From: Pseudomonadota bacterium
GTDB taxonomy: Bacteria; Pseudomonadota; Gammaproteobacteria; Burkholderiales; Ferrovaceae
Direction: 5' to 3'
Assembly: GCA_021811005.1 (NCBI GenBank)
Contig: JAJZPY010000015.1
Span: 1-25,362 of the forward strand
Length of the DNA stretch: 25,362 nucleotides
Shown in pieces: positions 1-8,070 of this stretch. The position numbers and the translations under genes were made by a program. Numbering within the stretch: the stretch's first letter is position 1; every line of letters starts with the position of its first letter. The notes beneath the pieces were generated by a model. It did no database searches and was not told the origin of the DNA. It was given only the letters and a program-made list of their open reading frames with translations.

Positions 1-978
1 GTCCTGGTGGCACGGACCGCCGCGCTGGGTCCCGCCGTCAGGGAAAACGGCGTGGCCGCCGCCACCCGTCCGCTCATTGCCTACGCTTCCGCCGGCGCCC
101 ATGGCTGCATTGCCCAGGCGCTGGATATTTCCGGCCTCGGTTCCGGCGCATTGCGCCGCATCGCGGTCAACGAACGTTTCCAGATCGATCTGCAGCAACT
201 GGAACAAGCCATCCTTGCCGATCGGGAAGCGGGCTTTCAGCCTTTCATGGTGGTGGGAACGGCCGGGACGGTGGATGTGGGTGCGCTGGACGACCTGAAG
301 GGCCTGGCGGCCCTGTGCCGTCGCCAGGGGCTGTGGTTCCATGTGGACGGGGCTTTTGGTGCGCTCGCGCGGATGTCGCCCGAACTGGCCCGGCGCGTGG
401 ACGGCATCGAGCTTGCCGACTCCATCGCCTTTGATTTCCACAAATGGGTGCAGGTCCCCTATGATGCCGGTTTCATTCTGGTTCGGGACGAGACTTTGCA
501 CCGGCAAACCTTCGCATCGCCAGCAGCCTACCTCCAGCGCGAAACCCTTGGCGTTGCTGCTGGCTCGCCCTGGCCCTGCGACTACGGCCCCGACCTCTCG
601 CGGGGCTTCAGGGCCCTGAAAACCTGGTTCACCCTCAAGACCTACGGAACGGCTCGCCTCGGTGCCGTCATCGCACAGACCTGCGCGCTGGCGCGCGATC
701 TGGAAATGCGCATCCGAAAACACCCCAAACTGGAATTGCTGGCCCCGGTGGCCCTCAACATCGTGTGTTTCCGTTACCGCAGCACCCACCCGGATGAAAC
801 AAATGCACGCATCGTGGTGGCCCTGCAGGAATCGGGGGTAGCCGTACCGTCAACCACGCGCATACGGGGGGCTCTGGCCATCCGTGTGGCCATCGTCAAT
901 CATCGCACCCGCCTTGAGGACCTCGACCGGCTCTTGAACGCCGTCCTGGCCTTCGGCGCCAAGGAAACCCATCAGTGA
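1..978 (+). CDS. PLP-dependent group II decarboxylase, 5'-truncated by the window edge
   Basis: The reading frame is open from base 1, so this is the C-terminal two thirds of a gene that begins upstream. The GTG at base 7 is probably internal, because family members are about 450-500 residues and only 325 are visible. Landmarks of the aromatic-amino-acid/glutamate decarboxylase family are present: a His at bases 100-102 in the place of the PLP-stacking His, HVDGAFG near base 340 with the Asp that pairs with the PLP pyridine nitrogen, and DFHKW with the Schiff-base Lys at bases 442-444. The C-terminal stretch containing RALKTWFTLKTYG is also typical. The expected reaction is decarboxylation of an amino acid to an amine in the cytoplasm; the substrate cannot be told. 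The stop overlaps the next gene's GTG start by four bases, which implies translational coupling to the ATP-grasp gene. Family confidence is high, substrate unknown. Confidence 0.88.
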   Translation, partial: VLVARTAALGPAVRENGVAAATRPLIAYASAGAHGCIAQALDISGLGSGALRRIAVNERFQIDLQQLEQAILADREAGFQPFMVVGTAGTVDVGALDDLKGLAALCRRQGLWFHVDGAFGALARMSPELARRVDGIELADSIAFDFHKWVQVPYDAGFILVRDETLHRQTFASPAAYLQRETLGVAAGSPWPCDYGPDLSRGFRALKTWFTLKTYGTARLGAVIAQTCALARDLEMRIRKHPKLELLAPVALNIVCFRYRSTHPDETNARIVVALQESGVAVPSTTRIRGALAIRVAIVNHRTRLEDLDRLLNAVLAFGAKETHQ

Positions 979-2183
979 CTCCGGAATTTCATGGCATGGC
1001 GGCCCTCATGACCCAGGCTTTCCGCGGCGTCGACCTCACACCCATCGGCAACGAGCTGATCGAACGCGCGGGAAAACATCCCGGCGCAGAAAGCGCGGCC
1101 ACGTTGCTGGACTTGTCGATTCTGCTGCACCTGAAAGGAAGCCACGACATTGCCCTGAGCGTGCAGGCACAAGCGTTGCAATTGCGCCAGATCTACACCC
1201 TGCCCGCCGCCCGGGAACCCGCCATCCGCCTCCTGGCCTTCATGACGCCGGGAGACTTGTCGGCCAACACGCCGCTGGAATTCCTGGCGCAAGGCTCCGA
1301 CATCGAACTCACGCTGCTTTATTTGTCGCCCACCCTGCCCTTCCCCCAGCAGGTCCCCGAACACGATGTGGCTTTTGTGGCCGTGGGTGAATCGGAATCC
1401 AGTCAACCGTTGCTGCACGCGTTGTCCGAACTGGCAAAAATCTGGCCTCGCCCCGTTCTCAACGCGCCTGAACGCATCGCCCGTTTGTCTCGAAGCGAAG
1501 TGAGCCGGTTGCTGGCCGATGCCCCGGGGGTTGCCATTCCCCACGCCGCCCGCGTTTCGCGGGAACAGCTGCAACGGCTTGCCGCTGGCGAGCACCCGGC
1601 GGACATGCTGCCGGACACCTCGGACTACCCCATCATCGTGCGGCCGCTCGATTCGCATGCCGGAAAAGGCTTGATCAAGGCGGAAGCCGCCGAATCGCTG
1701 GCCAGCTATCTCGAAGTTCATTCCGAACCCGAGTTTTTCGTGGCGCGTTTTGTGGACTACCGGGGAGACGATGGCCTCTTCCGAAAATACCGCATCGTAC
1801 TGATCGACGGCAAACCTTACGCCAGCCACATGGCGCTTTCCGACCACTGGATGATCCATTACCTGAACGGGGGAATGACGGAATCTGCCGAAAAACGCGC
1901 GGAAGAGGCGCTCTTCATGGAACGGTTCGACACCGGCTTTGCAGCGCGCCACAAACAGGCCCTGGAAGCCATCCATGAGCGCATGGGCCTGGACTACCTG
2001 GTGATCGATTGCGCGGAAACCCGCGACGGGGAACTGCTGGTCTTCGAGGTGGACAGCAGTGCCGTGGTTCATGCCATGGACCCTGAAGACCTGTTTCCCT
2101 ACAAACGTCCCCAAATGGAAAAGGTGTTTGCCGCCTTCAAGGCCCTGCTGCAAAAGACAGCGGCCCGTTCATGTCCGGCCTGA
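975..2183 (+). CDS. ATP-grasp (RimK/glutathione-synthetase-like) ligase with helical N-terminal region
   Basis: A protein of 402 residues. Residues 1-90 are helical and resemble a degenerate TPR unit; about 90-165 look like a pre-ATP-grasp region; 170-395 resemble an ATP-grasp fold. Visible landmarks are IIVRPLDSHAGKG at 220-232 (nucleotide-binding strand and glycine-rich loop), a basic FRKYRIVLIDGK segment at 269-280, and VFEVDSS at 356-362, which holds the late acidic metal-binding pair. The canonical E-x-N is here E-x-D (Glu358, Asp360). ATP-grasp enzymes join a carboxylate to an amine or thiol through an acyl phosphate, so a job in ligating the amine made by the upstream decarboxylase is plausible but inferred. 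The GTG start overlaps the upstream stop by four bases, and the 3' end overlaps the next gene by 13 bases. The fold call is fairly confident; substrates are unknown. Confidence 0.85.
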   Translation: MTPEFHGMAALMTQAFRGVDLTPIGNELIERAGKHPGAESAATLLDLSILLHLKGSHDIALSVQAQALQLRQIYTLPAAREPAIRLLAFMTPGDLSANTPLEFLAQGSDIELTLLYLSPTLPFPQQVPEHDVAFVAVGESESSQPLLHALSELAKIWPRPVLNAPERIARLSRSEVSRLLADAPGVAIPHAARVSREQLQRLAAGEHPADMLPDTSDYPIIVRPLDSHAGKGLIKAEAAESLASYLEVHSEPEFFVARFVDYRGDDGLFRKYRIVLIDGKPYASHMALSDHWMIHYLNGGMTESAEKRAEEALFMERFDTGFAARHKQALEAIHERMGLDYLVIDCAETRDGELLVFEVDSSAVVHAMDPEDLFPYKRPQMEKVFAAFKALLQKTAARSCPA

Positions 2184-3550
2184 CCAGCCTGTGGCTGACG
2201 AAAGACGGCGACGGCCGCATCGCCGTCGACCCCGCAACTGGCCTCAACCCCTACGGCTGCCCGCCCAAACCTGACCCCGCCCTGCTGGACTTCGGCTCCG
2301 CAACGGCTTCCGTCATTTCCGAAACAGCCTTTGCGGCTGCGGAGCGCTTGTGCCGCCTTCTCCTGCCCTCCGGCCGGGCTGTTCCGGACCCGGCCGACCT
2401 GCACCGTGAAACGGCCCGCATCGGCGACGAACTGCTCCACCTTTGCGGCCTGCCTGCCCGTGAAGGCATCCGGGTTTTTCTCACGGCATCCGGCACGGAC
2501 GCCCATCGCCTGGCCTCTGAATGGGCCTGGGCCGGTTCCGACAGGCCACCGTACATCCTGGCCATGGAACCGAACGAGTCCGGGCGGGGCGTGCCGGATG
2601 CCCTGTGTGCACCCTCCCATGGAACACTGATGCCCATGCGCGTGCGTGACGACAGCGGCCTGCTGCGCCCGCAAGCAGCGGTCGATGGCGACGTCCTTGC
2701 CGCAGCCCGCCAGGCCTTTTCCGAACACCGTCCGCTCTTTGCCGTGCTCACCGACGTGAGCAAGACGGGGCTTGTGGCGCCTCGCAGGGTGGTACTGCAG
2801 GAACTGGAACGACAGGCCGGGCAGCCCGTTCCGGTGCTGGTGGATGCCAGCCAGTTCCGGCTCGCACCCGCCTCCCTCAAGAGCTACCTGAACCAGGGCT
2901 ATCTGGTGGCCCTGACCGGATCGAAATTCGTCGGTGGGCCGTCTTTCTCCGGCGCTCTCCTGGTCCCGCGCAATTTTCCAGCCCCTTTGTCCATCCCGCC
3001 TTCGCCACCGCTGCCGCTGGGGCAGCTCCTGCGATGGGAAGCCGCCCTGGCCGAGCTGCGGCAATTCAGGACACTTCCGGAAAACCACGTTCGGGATTTT
3101 TTCAGGAAATTCGCATCGACAGTGACGGCTCACATTGCGCATCATCCCCAACTGGAAGCGCTGCCTTCCGGAGCGCCAAGCCGTGACCTGTCAGCGGAAA
3201 GCCCGGGGTGGGACAACCTGCAAACGATTTTTCCCTTTCTGCTGGGCCATCCGGGAACGCAGGCCAGCGACCTGCTGGCACCGCAGGAGATGCAGGCCGT
3301 GTTTCGTCGCCTGCCCGAAATCCGTTCATCCGGTGCGGAAGGCGCGATACGCGGCAGGTTGGGGCAACCGGTGGACTGCGGCTTGCGTCAAAACAAGCCC
3401 ATCAGCGCGCTGCGGCTGTGCGTCAGCGCCCGTCACGCGGTGCATGCCATCAACAACGGACCCCGGGGTGCGGAACAGATAGTGGCTCAGGCCTGCGCCG
3501 TACTGGACGAAGCGGCAAAAATCGCCGGAAAACTCAGGGAGAAACCCTGA
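2171..3550 (+). CDS. Divergent fold-type-I PLP enzyme (class V aminotransferase-like)
   Basis: A protein of 459 residues that I cannot assign to a named family. It shows the order of motifs expected of fold-type-I PLP enzymes: LTASGTDAH at 104-112, like the phosphate-binding SGTEAN loop of cysteine desulfurases and related enzymes; VLVDASQ at 222-228, where Asp225 would contact the pyridine nitrogen; and TGSKFVGGPSFSG at 249-261, where Lys252 would form the Schiff base. It could be an aminotransferase, a lyase or a decarboxylase-like enzyme. The ATG lies 13 bases inside the ATP-grasp gene, so the three genes form a tight unit. The 3' end overlaps the 3' end of flgA on the other strand by 17 bases, leaving no room for a dedicated terminator. 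It is cytoplasmic, with no signal peptide or membrane segment. The PLP-fold call is good, the specific reaction open. Confidence 0.8.
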   Translation: MSGLTSLWLTKDGDGRIAVDPATGLNPYGCPPKPDPALLDFGSATASVISETAFAAAERLCRLLLPSGRAVPDPADLHRETARIGDELLHLCGLPAREGIRVFLTASGTDAHRLASEWAWAGSDRPPYILAMEPNESGRGVPDALCAPSHGTLMPMRVRDDSGLLRPQAAVDGDVLAAARQAFSEHRPLFAVLTDVSKTGLVAPRRVVLQELERQAGQPVPVLVDASQFRLAPASLKSYLNQGYLVALTGSKFVGGPSFSGALLVPRNFPAPLSIPPSPPLPLGQLLRWEAALAELRQFRTLPENHVRDFFRKFASTVTAHIAHHPQLEALPSGAPSRDLSAESPGWDNLQTIFPFLLGHPGTQASDLLAPQEMQAVFRRLPEIRSSGAEGAIRGRLGQPVDCGLRQNKPISALRLCVSARHAVHAINNGPRGAEQIVAQACAVLDEAAKIAGKLREKP

Positions 3551-4226
3551 CGAGACCGTTGCCGTAAGCGGTGCCGGCAACCAGCCGGCCGGAGGCGGTC
3601 CGGATCTGGACACTCTGTCCTTCGGCCGCATTGCCCATGGCCTGGCCCTCGGTGCTGATCTTGAAACCGTTGCCTTCCACCCGAACCTGGACGCTTTGCC
3701 CCTGGCGTATGGCATAAGGATCCCGCAGCATGTCCCGGCGCAGCACCTGGCCTGCCCCGAGCCCTTGCTTGACCACCTTGCCAATGGCCTGCGACGGATC
3801 CGTCAGGATGTCCGGCCGGGTCGCTTCGCCATTTTGTTCCGCAATGTCATCCGCTGACAGGATTTTTTCGGCGGACAGGGGTTTGCGTGCCACCAGCATG
3901 ACGGTACGCAGCGTCACCTGCACGGGCACGTAGATGATCCAGGGGGCACCGGTTTCGGGTTTGGCGCAACGAATGCCGACAGAACCGTGTCCCAGGAGAT
4001 GGCCGCCGGGCGGAATGAAGGGCTCTGGCACGGCACAGGAAGCCAGGTTCAGCCGGGGATCCAGGTGTTCCACTGAAATGACGGCCTTGCCGGGAAAGGA
4101 TCGGATCTGCCCCTGGACAAAATCGGTCACTACCCGCAGCAAGGCTTCCTGCTCCTGCCCCCCTTCCGGAAAGGCGGAAAAGCTGGACAGCACGAGCAGG
4201 CAGGATATCCATCGCATCGATTTCAT
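3534..4226 (-). CDS. flgA: Flagellar P-ring assembly chaperone FlgA
   Basis: A 230-residue protein when read from the ATG at 4226; a TTG at 4241 would add five residues. The ATG is preferred because it begins directly with a signal peptide (MKSMRWISCLLVLSSFSA). FlgA is a periplasmic chaperone that helps FlgI polymerise into the P-ring around the rod. The C-terminal half shows the SAF-type pattern of the family: VARKPLSAEKILSADDI followed by IGKVVKQGLGAGQVLRRDML and IRQGQSVQVRVEGNGFKI. It is divergent from flgB across about 150 bases and overlaps the third gene of the enzyme cluster tail to tail. flgM and flgN, often found beside flgA, are not downstream of it here. Confidence 0.95.
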   Translation of the reverse strand: MKSMRWISCLLVLSSFSAFPEGGQEQEALLRVVTDFVQGQIRSFPGKAVISVEHLDPRLNLASCAVPEPFIPPGGHLLGHGSVGIRCAKPETGAPWIIYVPVQVTLRTVMLVARKPLSAEKILSADDIAEQNGEATRPDILTDPSQAIGKVVKQGLGAGQVLRRDMLRDPYAIRQGQSVQVRVEGNGFKISTEGQAMGNAAEGQSVQIRTASGRLVAGTAYGNGLVRVSP

Positions 4227-4262
4227 GGGCGCTATTGTCAATCCCGGCGGCCCGCTAGGGAA

Positions 4263-4275
4263 GCACTTTAAGTGC
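4263..4275. repeat. Perfect 6-bp inverted repeat between flgA and flgB
   Basis: GCACTT-T-AAGTGC is a perfect dyad with a one-base centre in the divergent flgA-flgB region (4227-4377). The short spacer makes it a better candidate for a protein-binding operator than for a hairpin. On the minus strand it contains TAAAG, followed 15 bases after TAAA by GCCG, a half match to a sigma-28 promoter reading toward flgA. Neither role is shown by sequence alone. The rest of this intergenic region holds no clear sigma-54 or sigma-70 promoter. Confidence 0.35.
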
Positions 4276-4377
4276 GGAATTGAACCCTTATCCTGCCCCT
4301 AATCAGATGATTCCCGCGGCGGTCGCTTCATTACCATGAACTGACCTATCTCCAGATGGACCCCGGGACCCGTTTCA

Positions 4378-4782
4378 ATGACCAGCAGAATCGACCAGGC
4401 GCTTCAGTTTCAGCAAACGGCTTTGCGCCTGCGGGAAGCACGCCAGGAGCTGATCGCGTCCAACATCGCCAATGCGGATACACCGAAGTACCAGGCGCGG
4501 GACATCGATTTCGCCAGCGCCCTGCAAAATGCCCTGGGCGGACAAACCCAAGCGGTTCCCATGGCTACCGGCGCATCGCAGCATCTGGGCGGAAGCAGCA
4601 ACGCATCGGTACAGGGCGCTCCCCTGCTCTACCGCAGCGTGGTGCAACCCAGCGCCGACGGCAACACCGTCGACATGAACGTGGAACGCGCCCAGTTCGC
4701 CGAAAACACCATTCGCCACGAAGCGAGCCTCAAGTTCGTGAGCCAGCAGATCAAAGACATTTTGACGGTCCTTCAAGGGTAA
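4378..4782 (+). CDS. flgB: Flagellar proximal rod protein FlgB
   Basis: A 134-residue protein, the usual FlgB length. The N-terminal rod motif LIASNIANADTPKYQARDIDF begins near residue 25, and the C-terminal helix (HEASLKFVSQQIKDILTVLQG) completes the coiled D0 domain. FlgB is exported by the flagellar type III system and forms part of the proximal rod in the periplasm. It is the first gene of the flgBCDEFGHIJ run; no strong Shine-Dalgarno sequence precedes the ATG. flgC follows after six bases. Confidence 0.96.
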   Translation: MTSRIDQALQFQQTALRLREARQELIASNIANADTPKYQARDIDFASALQNALGGQTQAVPMATGASQHLGGSSNASVQGAPLLYRSVVQPSADGNTVDMNVERAQFAENTIRHEASLKFVSQQIKDILTVLQG

Positions 4783-4788
4783 TCGCTC

Positions 4789-5193
4789 ATGTCCCTGTTC
4801 AACATACTGAATATCGCGGGATCCGCCCTGACGGCCCAGTCCGAGCGACTGAACGTGGTGGCGAGCAATCTCGCCAACGCCGACAGCGCCACCGGCGCCG
4901 ATGGGCAACCCTACCGCGCCAAGCAGGTGGTGTTCAGCGCCGTGCCCCTGCCGGGGCAGGCCGGTACGGCCGTCCAGGTGCAGGGCGTCGTGAACGACCC
5001 CACCCCCATGAAAACCGTCTATGACCCCAGCAACCCCCTGGCGGACAAGGATGGTTACGTCACCATGCCCAACGTCAACGTGGTGGAAGAAATGGTCAAC
5101 ATGATTTCGGCTTCACGCTCTTATCAGAACAACGTCGAGGTGATGAACACGTCAAACGCGCTGCTGCTCAAGACCCTCACCATCGGACAATAG
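4789..5193 (+). CDS. flgC: Flagellar proximal rod protein FlgC
   Basis: A 134-residue protein matching FlgC in length and ends. The N-terminal axial-protein motif NVVASNLANADSATG starts near residue 23, and the C terminus carries the family block VNVVEEMVNMISASRSYQNNVEV. It is a type III-exported rod subunit stacked on FlgB. An AAGGG stretch ends about ten bases before the ATG. It lies between flgB and flgD in the conserved order. Confidence 0.97.
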   Translation: MSLFNILNIAGSALTAQSERLNVVASNLANADSATGADGQPYRAKQVVFSAVPLPGQAGTAVQVQGVVNDPTPMKTVYDPSNPLADKDGYVTMPNVNVVEEMVNMISASRSYQNNVEVMNTSNALLLKTLTIGQ

Positions 5194-5204
5194 GAATACA
5201 CGCC

Positions 5205-5921
5205 ATGAGTGCCGTAACCCCCACCGTCAATCCTGCCGCAAACCTCATTGCATCCCTCAACAGCGCCAACAGTTCGGTTGCCGGCACCAACAGCGCCACT
5301 TCAGGCAGCGCCGCCGCTTCCAGTGCCGCCGGCCTGCAGGACAGCTTCATGACGCTGCTGGTCACCCAGCTGCAAAATCAGGATCCGCTCAATCCCATGG
5401 ACAGCGGCCAGATGACTTCCCAGCTGGCCCAGATCAGCACCGTGGACGGCATCAACAAACTCAATGCCACGCTGCAGGCGCTCAATACCAGCATGTCCAG
5501 CAGCCAGTCCATGTCCGCCGCCACCAGCCTGATCGGCCACAACGTGCTGGTCCCAGGATCCACGATCAGCCTGGCTTCCGGCAGCACGGCAACGGCCGGA
5601 GTGCAGCTCAGCCAGGGGGTGGACACCCTCACCGTGACCATTCAGGACAGCGCGGGCAATACCGTGCGCACCCTGAACCTGGGCGCCCAGAAAACCGGGG
5701 TGCTGCCCATCACATGGGACGGGCTGACCAATTCGGGCGCCAGCGCCGGCGCAGGCACCTACACCGTGACCGCCACCGCAACCCAGGGGGGCAACAACGT
5801 GCCCGTCACCACCTTGTCTTACGGCACCGTCGATTCGGTCTCGCTTGGTTCGCAGGGGGCATCCCTCAATGTCGGGGCATTGGGTGCCGTCAGTCTTTCT
5901 TCAGTAGCCATGGTCAAGTAA
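5205..5921 (+). CDS. flgD: Hook-capping scaffold protein FlgD
   Basis: A 238-residue protein. The conserved FlgD N-terminal block FMTLLVTQLQNQDPLNPMDS lies near residues 48-67, after a low-complexity Ser/Ala/Asn export region. The C-terminal half contains the beta-rich tudor and Ig-like part (VRTLNLGAQKTGVLPITWDG, then TYTVTATATQGG). FlgD caps the growing hook and is needed for FlgE polymerisation; it is not kept in the finished organelle. TAGGA sits eight bases before the ATG. Confidence 0.96.
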   Translation: MSAVTPTVNPAANLIASLNSANSSVAGTNSATSGSAAASSAAGLQDSFMTLLVTQLQNQDPLNPMDSGQMTSQLAQISTVDGINKLNATLQALNTSMSSSQSMSAATSLIGHNVLVPGSTISLASGSTATAGVQLSQGVDTLTVTIQDSAGNTVRTLNLGAQKTGVLPITWDGLTNSGASAGAGTYTVTATATQGGNNVPVTTLSYGTVDSVSLGSQGASLNVGALGAVSLSSVAMVK

Positions 5922-5933
5922 CAGGGGAGAAAC

Positions 5934-7241
5934 ATGGGATTTCAACAAGCTTTGAGCGGACTGGATGCATCCACCAGCCAACTGGACGCCATCGGCAACA
6001 ACATCGCCAACGCCAACACCGTGGGCTTCAAGGCCTCCAGCACGCAGTTCGCGGACGTGTTTGCCGCCTCCCTGAACGGGGCAGGAACCAACCAGACCGG
6101 CATCGGGACCCGGGTTTCCGCGATCACCCAGAATTTTGCCCAGGGCAACATCACGGCCTCCAACAATTCGCTCGACATGGCCATCAACGGACAGGGTTTT
6201 TTCCGCATGAGCCAGAACGGCAGCATTTCCTACAGCCGCGAAGGCCAGTTCCAGCTGGACAAAAACGGCTACCTGACCAACGCCCAGGGGCTGCAGGTGA
6301 CCGGCTACCAGGCCGATGCCAACGGCAAGATCGTGGCCGCCACGCCGGTGGCGCTCACCATCCCCACGGCCAACCTGAGCCCGAGCGCCACCGCCAATGC
6401 GACCGTGGGCCTCAATCTGGACGCCACCAGCACCACGCCCACCGGCACCACGTTCAATCCGCTGGATCCCACCACGTTCAACAATTCCACCTCGCTGACC
6501 ATTTATGACAGCCTGGGAAACAGCCACATCGCCACGCTTTATTTTTCGCTCGACAAGCCGGCCAACACCACGGCCACGACCGCAAACCCGTCGGTAACAG
6601 CCACCTGGAGCACTTTCCTCACGGTGGACGGCAGCACCGTCAATCTGGCCACACCCCTGACGGGGGGAGCGCAAACCTCGGCCATTGCCACGCTGGGATT
6701 CACCTCAAGCGGCTCCCTGGTCTATCCGCCGGCTGCCTCGCCGCTGAAATTGGGGCAGCTCCAGGTTTCGGTGCCACTCACGAACGGCGCCAACACGCCC
6801 CAGAAACTGACCCTGGATTTTTCTGCAACCTCCCAGTATGGCGCGCCCTTCGGTGTCAACCAGCTCTCCCAGGACGGTTTCACTTCGGGCCAGTTGAGCG
6901 GCTTCAGCACCAGTGCAGACGGGGTCATCCAGGGCCGTTATTCCAATGGCCAGTCCAAGGACCTGGGCCAGATCGTCCTGGCCAATTTCACCGCCCCCCA
7001 GGGGCTGGAACCCCTGGGCAACGGCCAGTGGGCCGAATCCACCGCGTCGGGCTCCGCCCTGGTGGGTGCGCCTTCCACGGGCAACCTGGGCGTCATCCAG
7101 GCGGGAGCCACCGAATCGTCCAACGTCAACCTGACCACGGAACTGGTGGACATGATCACGGCCCAGCGGGATTACCAGGCCAATGCCCAGGCCATCAAAA
7201 CCGAAGACCAGATCCAGCAGACCCTGGTCAACCTGAGATAA
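5934..7241 (+). CDS. flgE: Flagellar hook protein FlgE
   Basis: A 435-residue hook subunit. The N-terminal motif LDAIGNNIANANTVGFKAS begins near residue 19. DMAINGQGFFRM is near residue 82, and the C-terminal block VNLTTELVDMITAQRDYQANAQAIKTEDQ lies at the end, all standard for FlgE. The middle carries the variable surface-exposed beta domains rich in Thr, Asn and Ala. A strong AGGGGAGA Shine-Dalgarno (5923-5930) fits a protein needed in many copies. It is exported and polymerises under the FlgD cap, with length controlled by FliK, encoded on the other strand of this window. Confidence 0.97.
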   Translation: MGFQQALSGLDASTSQLDAIGNNIANANTVGFKASSTQFADVFAASLNGAGTNQTGIGTRVSAITQNFAQGNITASNNSLDMAINGQGFFRMSQNGSISYSREGQFQLDKNGYLTNAQGLQVTGYQADANGKIVAATPVALTIPTANLSPSATANATVGLNLDATSTTPTGTTFNPLDPTTFNNSTSLTIYDSLGNSHIATLYFSLDKPANTTATTANPSVTATWSTFLTVDGSTVNLATPLTGGAQTSAIATLGFTSSGSLVYPPAASPLKLGQLQVSVPLTNGANTPQKLTLDFSATSQYGAPFGVNQLSQDGFTSGQLSGFSTSADGVIQGRYSNGQSKDLGQIVLANFTAPQGLEPLGNGQWAESTASGSALVGAPSTGNLGVIQAGATESSNVNLTTELVDMITAQRDYQANAQAIKTEDQIQQTLVNLR

Positions 7242-7254
7242 AGCCCGAGCTGCC

Positions 7255-8025
7255 ATGGATCGCCTGATCTACACGGCCATGACTGGTGCTTCCCATATCC
7301 TGGAGCGCCAGTCCGCGTTGTCTTCGAACCTTGCAAACGTCAACACCACGGCCTACAAAAGTGGCGTCAACGCGTTCAAGGCCATCCCCCTCAACGGAGA
7401 AGGGGCCCAGACCCGCACGTTCGTGACCAACTCCACCGTGGGATACGATTTCACGCCCGGTGCCCTGCAACGCACGGGCCGCTCCCTGGACGTGGGGCTG
7501 AACGGCAAAGGCTGGATTGCGGTGCTGCTGCCCGATGGCAGCGAAGCCTACACCCGAGACGGAAACCTGCAGGTTTCAGCCAACGGCATCCTGCAGACCC
7601 ATTCCGGTTATCCGGTCATCGATGACACGGGACAGCCCGGCCCTCCCGGACAGATTGCCATTCCAGAGGACAGCCAGGTCACCATCGGCTCCGACGGAAC
7701 GATATCCACGGTCCCCGCGGGAGTGACTTCCAGCACGCCTTCCCAGGTCACCACGGTCGGCCGCCTGAAACTGGTGAATCCTCCGGAAAGCCAGCTGGTC
7801 CGGGGCCAGGACGGCCTGTTCCGGACGCAAGGCGGAAAACCGGCGCCGCCCGATTCCAATGTCACGGTCACGCCCAACAGCCTGGAAGGCAGCAACGTCA
7901 ATGCCATTGGCGCCATGGTGGACATGATCTCCATCGCCCGCCAGTTCGAAATGCAGATGCAGATGCTGAAAACGGCAGCCGACGATTCGCAGCAGGCCAG
8001 CCAGTTGCTCAATATCACGGGATAA
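7255..8025 (+). CDS. flgF: Flagellar rod protein FlgF
   Basis: A 256-residue axial protein. It starts MDRLIYTAMTGASHILERQ and has SSNLANVNTTAYKSG near residue 23, the FlgF version of the N-terminal rod motif. LDVGLNGKGWIAVLLPDG near residue 80 and the C-terminal SNVNAIGAMVDMISIARQFEMQMQ block also fit. FlgF is a minor rod protein located between the proximal rod and FlgG. Position between flgE and flgG and a length near 250 residues support the call over FlgG. Confidence 0.96.
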   Translation: MDRLIYTAMTGASHILERQSALSSNLANVNTTAYKSGVNAFKAIPLNGEGAQTRTFVTNSTVGYDFTPGALQRTGRSLDVGLNGKGWIAVLLPDGSEAYTRDGNLQVSANGILQTHSGYPVIDDTGQPGPPGQIAIPEDSQVTIGSDGTISTVPAGVTSSTPSQVTTVGRLKLVNPPESQLVRGQDGLFRTQGGKPAPPDSNVTVTPNSLEGSNVNAIGAMVDMISIARQFEMQMQMLKTAADDSQQASQLLNITG

Positions 8026-8070
8026 CGCCGGACCCAGGTCCCCACTCTCAAACTTAAGGAACTACAGGCC

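Noticed and set aside
972..2153. Long minus-strand open frame opposite the ATP-grasp gene (393 codons)
   Set aside because: It lies fully antisense to a gene with clear motifs, is rich in His, Gln and Arg as expected from complementing GC-rich codons, and has no recognisable domain.
4356..5024. 222-codon plus-strand frame overlapping flgB and flgC
   Set aside because: It runs in another frame across two conserved rod genes and has an Arg/Gln/Gly-rich, domain-free translation.
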